From an uncultured Alphaproteobacteria bacterium (GTDB taxonomy: Bacteria; Pseudomonadota; Alphaproteobacteria; Caulobacterales; Caulobacteraceae), in the NCBI GenBank assembly GCA_903892305.1, contig CAITHQ010000255.1, positions 1-32,410 of the forward strand: a DNA stretch of 32,410 nucleotides, written 5' to 3'. Each line of letters begins with the position of its first letter. The stretch's first letter is position 1. Under the pieces are notes generated by a model that ran no database searches, was not told where the DNA came from, and saw only the letters and a list, made by a program, of their open reading frames with translations. A program made the position numbers and the translations under genes. Shown one piece after another: positions 21,265-30,500 of this stretch.

Positions 21265-23009
21265 CGTTCGTCGCCCGGATTGGCAGGTTTAGGCAGGGAA
21301 ACAAGGCTTGCGAGGTTGGTTTGTCTCTGGACATGCAGGAAGGGAGAAATGCGATCAATCACCCGACCTGCCGCTGGCGCTGCCACCCAACCACCGGTCG
21401 AAAAACCGCCTGTCGCGGAATCCCCATGCGGTTCATCCAATAAGATCAGCACGAAATAGCGGTCGGTTTTGGCATCACCATCAGTGGGGAAGACTGCCGC
21501 GAAGGATGACACCTGCTGGGTCTGGCTATAGCCACCCAGCGCCTTGACGTATTTTTCTCCCGTCCCTGTCTTTCCGCCAACCGACAGCCCCGGGACATCT
21601 GCCTTACCACCCGACCCTCCCGTGACATTGGCCCGCATGATCTGCAGCATTTGCAGCGAGGTTTTCTCGGCCACCACACGCGGCCCCACGACCTTTGCGT
21701 CCTTGGGTAGCTTATGGATCGTCAAGGGCACCAGCGTCCCACCATTCAGAAGAGCCCCCATGGCCCTGCTAAGCGCCAGCGGGCTGACATCAATTCCATG
21801 CCCGAAGGATGTCGAAGCCACTGCATCATCATCCCACTTGTGCGGAATGAGGGGCATAGCCGACTCTTTTAACTCGATCTTTGCCGGGCGCGTCAGTCCA
21901 AGGGCAATGAAGTATTGGCTCAAGCGTTTGGGACCGATTTGCTCAGCGAGGCGCGCGGTTCCGATGTTGGAAGAATGTTGGAAAACTTCCACCAAGCTCA
22001 AGATTTTCTTGGCGGCGTGATAGTCGTGAATGGTGCGGTAGCCCAAGTGGAACGGGACCCGGGCGTCAAAGGTTGACTCTGGCGTCGCGACCCCCGTGTC
22101 CAAACCAATTGCGACTGTGAAGGCCTTGAAGGTCGAGCCCATTTCGTAAACGGCGGACGCTGCGCGATTGAGCTTCTGATCATCGGTGGCCTGCCCGGGG
22201 TGATTGGGATCAAAGGAAGGCCAGCTGGCCATTCCTAGCACTTCACCAGTTCTGACATTTGTGACCACGCCAACTGCGCCGAGGGGATGAAACTCCTGAG
22301 CAGCCTTGGTCAGTTCATCTTCAAGGGCCGCCTGAACACGCAGATCAATGGAGAGGTTGAAGGGAGTGTTGGAGTCCGCCGTCTTGCGGATGTCATCATT
22401 AAATGCGGCTTCAGCACCCTCAAGGCCAAGGCCGCCCGTATCGGTAAAGCCAATGACATGAGCCGCAGTCCCCCCCAGGGGATAGATGCGCTTTTGCTCG
22501 GGCTCAAAGCTGACGCCAGGTAGCCCAAGATCGTGGATTTGCGCCTTAGCTGTTGGCGTTAGCCCGCCCACTAGGAAACTTCGGTGTTTGGAGTTTAAGG
22601 CGTGGTCGAGCCGAGTCGCCTGTAGATCTGGCAGGGCCGCCCGCAAAGCGTGCCGAGTCTCATCGATATCCCAGATGTCATGGGGCTCAAGGTAGAGCCC
22701 GTAATGTTCGAGGTCGAGCGCCAACACCTCGCCGTTACGGTCCACCAGATCTGCGCGATCAAGCCCACCCTCGCGGCTGACAGCCTCAATGCGACTGACA
22801 TCAGGGAATATAACCATCTTGGCCGCGCCGACGGCGAGCACGACAAAACCCACCGAAAATATCGCAAGCACCACGAATATACGCAGGCGCGTATCGTCTT
22901 CGGCGCGGCCCGCAGCCCGTGCGCGCTCGAAGGCGTGTTCGATCCGCCAGACCAGATCCCTAATCCAACGCCAATTGGGAATTGGCAGACTTTGCAGGGT
23001 GAAACTCAA
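21261..23009 (-). CDS. ftsI: Division-specific peptidoglycan transpeptidase FtsI/PBP3
   Basis: 582 aa; MGSTFKAFTVAIGL (SxxK), HSSNIGTARL (SxN), GGKTGTGEK (KTGT); N-terminal TM. Apparent TTG start in a TTGA overlap with ftsL stop. Confidence 0.96.
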   Translation of the reverse strand: MSFTLQSLPIPNWRWIRDLVWRIEHAFERARAAGRAEDDTRLRIFVVLAIFSVGFVVLAVGAAKMVIFPDVSRIEAVSREGGLDRADLVDRNGEVLALDLEHYGLYLEPHDIWDIDETRHALRAALPDLQATRLDHALNSKHRSFLVGGLTPTAKAQIHDLGLPGVSFEPEQKRIYPLGGTAAHVIGFTDTGGLGLEGAEAAFNDDIRKTADSNTPFNLSIDLRVQAALEDELTKAAQEFHPLGAVGVVTNVRTGEVLGMASWPSFDPNHPGQATDDQKLNRAASAVYEMGSTFKAFTVAIGLDTGVATPESTFDARVPFHLGYRTIHDYHAAKKILSLVEVFQHSSNIGTARLAEQIGPKRLSQYFIALGLTRPAKIELKESAMPLIPHKWDDDAVASTSFGHGIDVSPLALSRAMGALLNGGTLVPLTIHKLPKDAKVVGPRVVAEKTSLQMLQIMRANVTGGSGGKADVPGLSVGGKTGTGEKYVKALGGYSQTQQVSSFAAVFPTDGDAKTDRYFVLILLDEPHGDSATGGFSTGGWVAAPAAGRVIDRISPFLHVQRQTNLASLVSLPKPANPGDER

Positions 23010-23347
23010 AGAGGGGCCTCCCTGGAGGTGGGCGGCGTCGCCGAAAGGACTGACGAAAGAGCTTCGGGCGCGATCTCGTGGGTGAATTTGACCGGGCCAA
23101 GACCCAGATAGGTGCTTGAAAGGTGCGCAATTCGGTCAGGGCGCTCCAGATGGGCAACCTCGGCCTGCAGGAGACGGACGCGCTGGTGTTCGACGGATAT
23201 CTCACCTTCGACCCGCGCAATTTCCCCACGCTCCCGCCCCGCAAATGTCTTTGCTAGGTAAACGGACAGGATCAAGGCGATCAGCAGGCCAATGCCCATC
23301 ACATCAATGAGCCGAAACCCCCAAACGCGACGGGTGAATAGGATCAT
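23006..23347 (-). CDS. ftsL: Cell division protein FtsL
   Basis: ORF 23006..23362; small bitopic protein with TM ([25 protein letters not shown]) and coiled coil, between rsmH and ftsI; ATGA overlap when start is 23347. Confidence 0.85.
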   Translation of the reverse strand: MILFTRRVWGFRLIDVMGIGLLIALILSVYLAKTFAGRERGEIARVEGEISVEHQRVRLLQAEVAHLERPDRIAHLSSTYLGLGPVKFTHEIAPEALSSVLSATPPTSREAPL

Positions 23348-24273
23348 GTCGTCGCCTTCCAAGTCGGAGCCGATGTGCGAATGGCTGCCCGGAGCTTGGC
23401 TGAGCGCGAGCGGGGGTTAGCGGCCATTTCCGCATCACTGGGCCCCTGAGCGCCATTGAACACCAACTGAAAGCTTGGCGGCGCGCCGACTTGAGCGGGC
23501 GGCACGTGGCGCGACCCCCCTGGTGTTCGTCCAGAACGTTCGGTGAAAAACGCTTTCACGATCCGATCTTCCAGGGAATGAAATGTGACGACAGCCAAAC
23601 GCCCGCCGACCTTCAAGACCTCTTCTGCTGCAAGCAAGCCCGCTTCCAGTTCAGATAATTCCTCGTTCACCGCGATCCGCAGGCCTTGAAACGTGCGTGT
23701 CGCTGGGTGGACCTTGGCACCCCGTCGCCCCCCGAGGACCCGCTCGACGAATTCGGCGAAATCCAGGGTACGCGTAAAGGGTGCCTCGACACGACGCCGA
23801 CCAATGGCGGCGGCGATCCGGCGAGATTGACGTTCTTCGCCATACACCCAGAGTATGCGCGCAAGGTCCTTCAGCTCCGCCGTGTTAACCAGGTCGGCAG
23901 CTGTTTGTCCGGTGTCGCCCATTCGCATGTCGAGCGGCCCGTCCCGCATGAATGAAAACCCCCGATCCGCCTCATCCAGCTGCATGGAGGAGACGCCAAG
24001 ATCCAAGGCCACGCCATCCACGGAGTCGGCACCTAATTCCACCGTCATGTCCGAAAAACGGCCCTGGATCAGTCGAAACCTATCCCCTAACCCTTCAGAA
24101 AACTGTTGAGCTGAGGGATCTCGGTCGAAGGCGATAACCTCCACGCCCGCTGCCAGGAAGGCCCGACTATAGCCGCCAGCACCAAACGTCCCATCGATGA
24201 CTTTCTGTCCCGGCTTAAGGTCAAGAGCCGAAAGGACAGGCTCCAGAAGGACAGGAACGTGTGGCGCGCTCAT
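23344..24273 (-). CDS. rsmH: 16S rRNA (cytosine1402-N4)-methyltransferase RsmH (MraW)
   Basis: 309 aa; [68 protein letters not shown]. Confidence 0.98.
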   Translation of the reverse strand: MSAPHVPVLLEPVLSALDLKPGQKVIDGTFGAGGYSRAFLAAGVEVIAFDRDPSAQQFSEGLGDRFRLIQGRFSDMTVELGADSVDGVALDLGVSSMQLDEADRGFSFMRDGPLDMRMGDTGQTAADLVNTAELKDLARILWVYGEERQSRRIAAAIGRRRVEAPFTRTLDFAEFVERVLGGRRGAKVHPATRTFQGLRIAVNEELSELEAGLLAAEEVLKVGGRLAVVTFHSLEDRIVKAFFTERSGRTPGGSRHVPPAQVGAPPSFQLVFNGAQGPSDAEMAANPRSRSAKLRAAIRTSAPTWKATT

Positions 24274-24737
24274 AAGCCGCCCCCAAGACGCGCCGTGCGC
24301 TGGGCGGCGCGTAATTGCGCAAGGCCATCGCGCGCCGTCTCACGCTGGGCAGAACGATGGGCCTGGAAGGCTTCTCGACCCCAGATTTGAAAACGGTCGC
24401 CCAATCCCACCACCACCACCCAGTCATCAAGGCCAAACAGGTCGCAGAGATGTTCAGGTAGGGTAATCCGGCCCGCTGTATCGAAGGCCATTCGGGCTAG
24501 CCCCCCATAGATCGAGGTTTCTAAGGCGCTTCGAATGGGGTCGCCAAAGTCTAATTCCTGAATCACGCCGACATAGCGGTCAAACAAGGCCTGACCGCCC
24601 CCCTCGATGCAGTCGGCTTCAATAGACGGAAAGCAGACAACCCCGTCGAATGGGCCAGACATCAGGGCACGGAACTCCTGAGGCACGACAATACGCCGCT
24701 TAGCGTCCAGTTGCTTTTCAAACGTCGAGACGAACAT
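24270..24737 (-). CDS. mraZ: Transcriptional regulator MraZ
   Basis: ORF 24270..24752; probable ATG at 24737 ([26 protein letters not shown]); two SpoVT/AbrB-like repeats (second: [22 protein letters not shown]). Confidence 0.95.
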   Translation of the reverse strand: MFVSTFEKQLDAKRRIVVPQEFRALMSGPFDGVVCFPSIEADCIEGGGQALFDRYVGVIQELDFGDPIRSALETSIYGGLARMAFDTAGRITLPEHLCDLFGLDDWVVVVGLGDRFQIWGREAFQAHRSAQRETARDGLAQLRAAQRTARLGGGL

Positions 24738-24844
24738 CCCGCCGCGCCCCAATTCGTGGCCTTACCGGCCAATGTGAAGTTCACCCCTAGAGTCCTGAAC
24801 GCAGAACCCTGCGCAGACCTCCAGCGTCCATGATCAGACTTGAT

Positions 24845-24874
24845 TGGGTTAACATGGGATCAATTGGGATACAA
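24845..24874 (+). promoter_or_regulatory. Putative MraZ-binding box: three TGGGN-N5 direct repeats upstream of mraZ
   Basis: Plus strand: TGGGT-TAACA / TGGGA-TCAAT / TGGGA-TACAA, exact 10-bp period, about 110 bp upstream of the mraZ start; the array lies on the strand opposite to mraZ. Confidence 0.6.
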
Positions 24875-25007
24875 TGACTCCAGACTACGATTTCACGCAA
24901 AAACAATGGGGCCGGACCCACTTATAGTTAAAAAATGTCAAGAATTAACAGAACATACATAGAACTCGTTAAGCATAAGGCCGTGTTCTCTAGGGGATGT
25001 GGAAGAT

Positions 25008-25400
<393 letters not shown>

Positions 25401-25430
25401 GTCAATCAATGGCCGCTATGGCCTTAGGGG

Positions 25431-25976
25431 TCAATCCGCCAGTCGCCCATAGATGAGCTGATCCCAGAACCGCCCCTTCCAAAAGGCGTGGTCCCGAAGC
25501 CTGCCTTCAAGGGAAAAGCCATGCCGCTCAAGCAGACGGCAGGACCTTAGATTGCCAACGGTCACCATGGCCTCGAGACGATGCAGGCCCAGATTGTCAA
25601 AGCCAAATACCATAACGTGAGGCAGGATCTCGCTCATGATCCCCTGCCCCCAATGAGCTTGCGCTAAATCATAGGCGATCTCACCGCGGCGACCGCGATC
25701 AAATTCCAAGGTGTTAAAGCCCACGGTTCCGATCAAATCGGAAGACTTCGCCCGCCGAATGGCCCACCGTAAGCCGCGATTGTTAGCCGCCATATCGCGT
25801 GCCCAGGCTACAATCTCCTCGGCTTCGGCCAGGGTTTCGAGGGGGGCTATGTCCATAAATTCCGTGACCGCAGGATCGGCGAACAGCCTAAGCAGGCCCG
25901 ATACATCACCCTCCGCCAATGGGGTTAGGCTATAGGCTCCCGCCATAAGGGTCTGACGCGCCAGGGGTGGGATCAC
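25431..25976 (-). CDS. GNAT-family N-acetyltransferase (RimJ/RimL-like)
   Basis: 181 aa; GEIAYDLAQAHWGQGIMSEILPHVMVFGFDNLGLHRLEAMVTVGNLRSCRLLERHGFSLEGRLRDHAFWKGRFWDQLIYGRL. Confidence 0.9.
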   Translation of the reverse strand: MIPPLARQTLMAGAYSLTPLAEGDVSGLLRLFADPAVTEFMDIAPLETLAEAEEIVAWARDMAANNRGLRWAIRRAKSSDLIGTVGFNTLEFDRGRRGEIAYDLAQAHWGQGIMSEILPHVMVFGFDNLGLHRLEAMVTVGNLRSCRLLERHGFSLEGRLRDHAFWKGRFWDQLIYGRLAD

Positions 25977-26575
25977 CGGACCTCCTGCATAGCCAAGGCA
26001 AGGGGATGGTCAGCCAAGGCGAAGATGACGCCATCGATATCGGCTTGCGTCTTATTCTGGCTGAGCTTGAATGTGGCTTCTAAGCGATTGACCGTAAGCC
26101 GGGCACCGACAATGGCGCGGGTCATGGCGTCGAAGCGACCAGGTGACATCTTGGCGCGGGTCCAGGCTGGCTTTGGTGCCAGCTTAGCTTCTTCCTGGGC
26201 TGACAAGTCATCCAGCAGGGCGACCAAGGCTTCCTCATCCAATGGGCTTACCAACCCTTGAGCTTCTAGGGATACGTAATTCCAGGTCGGCACTTGATCC
26301 TCAGAGGCATACCAGTCGGGACTGATATACGCCTCTGGCCCTAGGCTCACAGCCACAGCCTCAAAGCCAGCCACAAGGTGGGCGGCAAGGGCATTATTTC
26401 GAGACAGGTGGAAGTCTAGCACGAGGCCACCCCCAACCTCGCGCAGCAAGACCGGTGCCTGGGCGACCCGCAAAACACCTTCCGGCGCGGCCGTGATGGT
26501 CGCCAAGGGATACTGTCTCAAATGGTCGGCAAGCGCCCCAGCCGCCTCCATCCGGAAGATAGGTGCTGGGTGCAT
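25973..26575 (-). CDS. FMN-binding negative transcriptional regulator-like protein (PaiB family)
   Basis: 200 aa; MHPAPIFR start, FHLSRNNALAAHL, VSLGPEAYISPDWYASEDQVPTWNYVSLEAQG, KLSQNKTQADIDGV. Confidence 0.9.
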   Translation of the reverse strand: MHPAPIFRMEAAGALADHLRQYPLATITAAPEGVLRVAQAPVLLREVGGGLVLDFHLSRNNALAAHLVAGFEAVAVSLGPEAYISPDWYASEDQVPTWNYVSLEAQGLVSPLDEEALVALLDDLSAQEEAKLAPKPAWTRAKMSPGRFDAMTRAIVGARLTVNRLEATFKLSQNKTQADIDGVIFALADHPLALAMQEVR

Positions 26576-27294
26576 CAGCCCAATGCCCTCAAAAGCGCAA
26601 TCAAACGCGCTCGCGTTTCTCCGTCAGCAATTCCGTCGAATGCCTTCTGCCGCCAGTGACGCTGAAAAGCCCGCACAACGGAGGTCGTATGGGCATCAAA
26701 AGTCCCTGACGGGGCGCAGTCATAGCCAAGTCGAGTCAGACCCGCTTGCAGGGCGAAAACACCGGCCCCCTCCGCGCCTTCGCTCAAGGGTGCGCCGGGG
26801 GCTGTAGGCGGTTCAACCCAAAGGCCATGTCCGGCCTCGGCCAAAGCCTTCCAGGGAAATAGCTCTCCAGGATCATCCTTGCGGTCGGGTGCCACATCTG
26901 AGTGACCAACGATGCGACTGCTATCGATCATCCACCGGCTCCGAATATCGGTAATCAGAGTAATGACAGCCGTGATCTGAGCCTTTGGAAAGGCCCGATA
27001 ACCCCACTCATGGCCAGGATTGACGATCTCAATGCCGATAGAGCGGCCATTGATGTCGGTATCGCCTTTCCAAAACGATATGCCCGCATGCCAGGCGCGG
27101 CGCTCCTCTGGAACTAGGAGAAATATCCGCCCGTCTTCTTCCACGAGATAGTGCGAACTGACCTTGGCTGAGGCGTCGCAAAGACGGGCCAGGGCCCCCT
27201 CGCCGGTCTGCATGCCGGTATAGTGCAGGACGATCATATCCGGCGGCATCTTCCGGAGGTCGAAATTTGGCGATGGGGCGTCGATGAAGTCCAT
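26575..27294 (-). CDS. N-acetylmuramoyl-L-alanine amidase (AmpD/AmiD-like, amidase_2 plus C-terminal peptidoglycan-binding domain)
   Basis: 239 aa; MIVLHYTGMQTGEGALARLCD, SSHYLVEEDGRIFLLVPEERRAWHAG, SIGIEIVNPGHEWGY, IVGHSDVAPDRKDDPGELFPW; C-terminal LQAGLTRLGYDCAPSGTFDAHTTSVVRAFQRHW. Confidence 0.93.
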   Translation of the reverse strand: MDFIDAPSPNFDLRKMPPDMIVLHYTGMQTGEGALARLCDASAKVSSHYLVEEDGRIFLLVPEERRAWHAGISFWKGDTDINGRSIGIEIVNPGHEWGYRAFPKAQITAVITLITDIRSRWMIDSSRIVGHSDVAPDRKDDPGELFPWKALAEAGHGLWVEPPTAPGAPLSEGAEGAGVFALQAGLTRLGYDCAPSGTFDAHTTSVVRAFQRHWRQKAFDGIADGETRARLIALLRALG

Positions 27295-27328
27295 GGCCGT
27301 CGAGCCTAAAGGGCAATTTCGTAAAGGG

Positions 27329-28216
27329 CTAGGTGGCTTTGCCGCGAGACAGCAAGGCCAGGACCTGGTTCCATCTCAGGGCCATGACCAGCACCCCCGC
27401 AAGGGCCAAGGCTGTGCCAAAAGCCATACGGAGGCCGAAGGGGTCATGGGTAAAGAGCACGCCCAGGGCGATGGTTGCCAGGGGCGTCATTAGAGTCAGG
27501 GGCGAAATCAGCGTCGCCTCATATTTCTGGATCAGGCTATAATAGAGCGTATGGGCAACCACCGAGACAAACAGGCCCGAAAACAAGGCCGCCGCCCAGA
27601 ATTGCCAGCCTGCCGCCATGGCCAGATGCACTTGGCCAGGTTCGAACAGCAGGGAAAAAGCCAGTGTCGGTGCCAGGGAGGCCAGGCCAACCCAGGCCTG
27701 AAATTGTAGCGGCTTTACCCCTTCCATCTGCTTCATCATCACGGCCCCCAGCGAGCCCAGAATCGAGGCCGCAACCACCAGCATGAGCCCCGGGGAAAGG
27801 CGGAAACCGCCCGGATCCCACATGACCAGCAGGACTCCGGCAAGGGTCAAGCCAACACCAACCATCCGCCGCGGGGTAAGGCGCTCCCCCAACATGAAAT
27901 AGGACAGGATAGTGGTAAGGGGCACGCCCATCTGGCTGACAATGGCGACGGCTGATGGGCTAGAGGTCTTCAGGGCCATGAAGACCAAGGAGAACGTACC
28001 GCCACCCATCATCAGGCCCACCGTCAACATCTTCCATCGCGGCCGGGGCATGTTCCGAAGCCAGGGGAAGACAGCGATCACCACTATCAAAAACCGCATG
28101 GCCGCATAGAACATCGGCGGCGCGCCGAGATGGGTGACTACAAATTTCGACACGACGTTATTGGCTGCCCAAGCGAGGCAGACAAAGGCCAACAGGAAGA
28201 AGTCGCGGATCGCCAT
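27329..28216 (-). CDS. EamA/DMT-family transporter
   Basis: ORF 27329..28222; about 10 TM segments, EamA-type repeats (LAWAANNVVSKFVVTHLGAPPMFYAAMRFLIV; FVSVVAHTLYYSLIQKYEATLISPLTLMTPLATIALGVL). Confidence 0.9.
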   Translation of the reverse strand: MAIRDFFLLAFVCLAWAANNVVSKFVVTHLGAPPMFYAAMRFLIVVIAVFPWLRNMPRPRWKMLTVGLMMGGGTFSLVFMALKTSSPSAVAIVSQMGVPLTTILSYFMLGERLTPRRMVGVGLTLAGVLLVMWDPGGFRLSPGLMLVVAASILGSLGAVMMKQMEGVKPLQFQAWVGLASLAPTLAFSLLFEPGQVHLAMAAGWQFWAAALFSGLFVSVVAHTLYYSLIQKYEATLISPLTLMTPLATIALGVLFTHDPFGLRMAFGTALALAGVLVMALRWNQVLALLSRGKAT

Positions 28217-28349
28217 GTGCACGGCTTAAGCCCCGTTCGCCATCAGACAGCAACCCAATTCGCCTCAAAATCCCTGCCTTCCCAGACTCCGCTCTTGCCG
28301 ACGCCAGATTCCCCGCGGCAATGTGTCGCTAAACTCTGATGGGGGCGAA

Positions 28350-29744
28350 ATGGAACTCTGGCGCCTGGATGCGACGGACCTTGCGGCGCAAATCCGCTCC
28401 GGTCGCGCGTCAGCGAGAGACGCAACTGCGGCCTGCCTTGGGCGGCTAGAGGCGGTCAATCCTCAACTCAACGCCGTCGTCCATGTCCTGGCCGACGAAG
28501 CCATGGCAGCGGCGGCGGCGGCCGATGAGGCCCAGGCGCGAGGTGAAGCGCTAGGTCCCCTGCACGGTGTCCCTGCCACAATCAAGATTGTCGCCGACCA
28601 GAAGGGGTGCGCGACCGACAATGGCGTCGCAATGTTCAAGAGCCTGATCGCAAAGGAAGACGCACCTGTTGTCGCCAACCTGCGGCGGGCGGGAGCGATC
28701 CTGGTGGGACGCACGGCAGCACCGGCCTTTTCCATGCGGGCCATGACCAGCAGCGTTCTGCATGGTCAAACCTATAACCCTTGGAACCCCAAGGTAACCT
28801 GTGGTGGCTCTAGCGGTGGCGCGGCGGCAGGCTTGGCGGCTGGGATTGGTGCCATTGCGCATGGCTCCGACATCGGCGGCTCCATCCGATGGCCGGCCTA
28901 CTGCAACGGCGTCGTTGGATTGCGCACGTCGCTTGGCCGGATACCGTCCTTCAACCCAACGGCGCGCAATGGCCGCAATATCGCCAGTCAGATGATGGCC
29001 GTCGCTGGTCCCTTGACGCGTAGCGTCCGAGACGCGCGGCTGGCCTTGCAGGTCATGTCGGCAGGCGACCCAAGAGACCCCGTCTGGACTCCAGTCCCCC
29101 TTGAGGGGCCACCCACTGCGAAGCGGGTTGCCTTGGTGGCTGAGCCTGCAGGTTTCAGTATCCACCCTGCCGTTTCAGATGCCATTCGTATAGCAGGACA
29201 ACGTCTGGCAGAGGCGGGCTATCAGGTTGAAGAGGTCGAGCCGCCAAATCTGCGTGAAACCGCCGATCTTTGGGAGCATTTGGGATTGCCCCATTTCGGG
29301 ATCAGCCTTGTGCCCATTTTAGAGCAGGTCGGTGATCCCGGTCTGACCAACTTCATCACGCATTGGATCGCCGAAAAGGGCCTGGCGGATATGCCAACCT
29401 TTTTGAACGCCTTTGCTCGTCGGGACCAACTGTTGAGTGCCTGGAACCAGTTCTTCGAAACCTATCCAGTCATCCTTGCCCCTAACTGCCCTGAGCCAAG
29501 CCTGCCAGCCGAACTCGACACCCAAGGTCGCGACGGTGCCCTGCGAACCTTAGAGGGCATAAGGCTACAATTCATGTGCCCTGTGCTGGGCTTGCCAGGC
29601 CTCTCTGTCCCACTAGGGCGATACGAAGGTCTGCCTTTGGGTGTCCAGGTAATCGCTGCCCGATATCGTGAAGATCTCTGCCTAACCGTCGGCGAGATCA
29701 TTGAAGCCCACGAGCCAATCCCCACCCCAATTGATCCCCATTAG
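28350..29744 (+). CDS. Amidase-signature family enzyme
   Basis: ORF 28323..29744; catalytic Lys region HGVPATIKIVADQKGCATDNG and Ser-rich signature CGGSSGGAAAGLAAGIGAIAHGSDIGGSIRWPAYCNGVVGLRTS. ATG at 28350 follows a G-rich stretch. Confidence 0.93.
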   Translation: MELWRLDATDLAAQIRSGRASARDATAACLGRLEAVNPQLNAVVHVLADEAMAAAAAADEAQARGEALGPLHGVPATIKIVADQKGCATDNGVAMFKSLIAKEDAPVVANLRRAGAILVGRTAAPAFSMRAMTSSVLHGQTYNPWNPKVTCGGSSGGAAAGLAAGIGAIAHGSDIGGSIRWPAYCNGVVGLRTSLGRIPSFNPTARNGRNIASQMMAVAGPLTRSVRDARLALQVMSAGDPRDPVWTPVPLEGPPTAKRVALVAEPAGFSIHPAVSDAIRIAGQRLAEAGYQVEEVEPPNLRETADLWEHLGLPHFGISLVPILEQVGDPGLTNFITHWIAEKGLADMPTFLNAFARRDQLLSAWNQFFETYPVILAPNCPEPSLPAELDTQGRDGALRTLEGIRLQFMCPVLGLPGLSVPLGRYEGLPLGVQVIAARYREDLCLTVGEIIEAHEPIPTPIDPH

Positions 29745-29752
29745 GAGACACG

Positions 29753-30328
29753 ATGACGGCATTCCTTGGCCCTGATGTCCGCGATCTTGGCGCGGCCTAT
29801 ATTGACCCCTCCGCCAGGATTTTTGGGGATGTCGAGATTCAGGCTGAGGCCTCGATCTGGTGCAATGTCGTTGTGCGCGCAGAAAGCGATCGCGTTGTGA
29901 TTGGCCCAAGGGCCAATATCCAGGACTTTGTGATGATCCACGTTGGGTCGGGGACCGGAACAATTATTGGGGCAGATTGTTCCATCACCCACCACGTCAC
30001 CCTGCATGGCTGTACGATTGGACAAGCCTGCCTCATCGGTATTGGCGCAACCATCATGGACGGATGTCAAATCGGCGAGGGCAGCATTGTCGCAGGCGGT
30101 ACCTTTCTGAAAGAGGGCACAATCATTCCGCCCAACTCGATCGTCATGGGGGCCCCCGGAGCGGTGACGAAAACCCGGGACAATACTGTCGCCAACCGAC
30201 TTAACGCCTTCCTGTATCTGAAGAATGCTCAGGGCTATGCGGTTGGGGACTTCCGGGTCTGGTCCAAGGCCGCATTCAGAGCTGAAATGGCCACCGAACG
30301 TAACCGGCTTTTATCGGAGCAGAGCTAA
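29753..30328 (+). CDS. Gamma-carbonic-anhydrase-like hexapeptide-repeat protein
   Basis: 191 aa left-handed beta-helix repeats; SIWCNVVVRAESDRVVIGPRANIQDFVMIHVGSGTGTIIGADCSITHHVTLHGCTIGQACLIGIGATIMDGCQIGEGSIV, with H residues in gamma-CA positions. Confidence 0.93.
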   Translation: MTAFLGPDVRDLGAAYIDPSARIFGDVEIQAEASIWCNVVVRAESDRVVIGPRANIQDFVMIHVGSGTGTIIGADCSITHHVTLHGCTIGQACLIGIGATIMDGCQIGEGSIVAGGTFLKEGTIIPPNSIVMGAPGAVTKTRDNTVANRLNAFLYLKNAQGYAVGDFRVWSKAAFRAEMATERNRLLSEQS

Positions 30329-30500
30329 GCGGTAACACGCTATTGTAACCCGTTAAGCAAACGGCTTAACCTGGGGTTTTATTATCATAGCTAACTTTGC
30401 CGCTCTTCGTTTGGTTTCAGCCCCCCCTTGGGCAAGCCGACCGCTCAACGTGCGCTCTTGAATCCCACCAAGGCCGCCGCAACTATTGGATATTCGGTCC

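Noticed and set aside
22470-22476. C7 run inside ftsI as a phase-variation tract
   Set aside because: Essential gene; 7-nt runs also occur at 8820 and 30421, so this alone is not notable.
24928-24973. Several TTAA motifs between rnpB and mraZ as additional CtrA sites
   Set aside because: Spacings (e.g. N13) do not match TTAA-N7-TTAA; likely AT-rich promoter composition.
28551-29165. 204-aa minus-strand ORF antisense to the amidase
   Set aside because: No domain-like motifs; the sense amidase has clear catalytic motifs.
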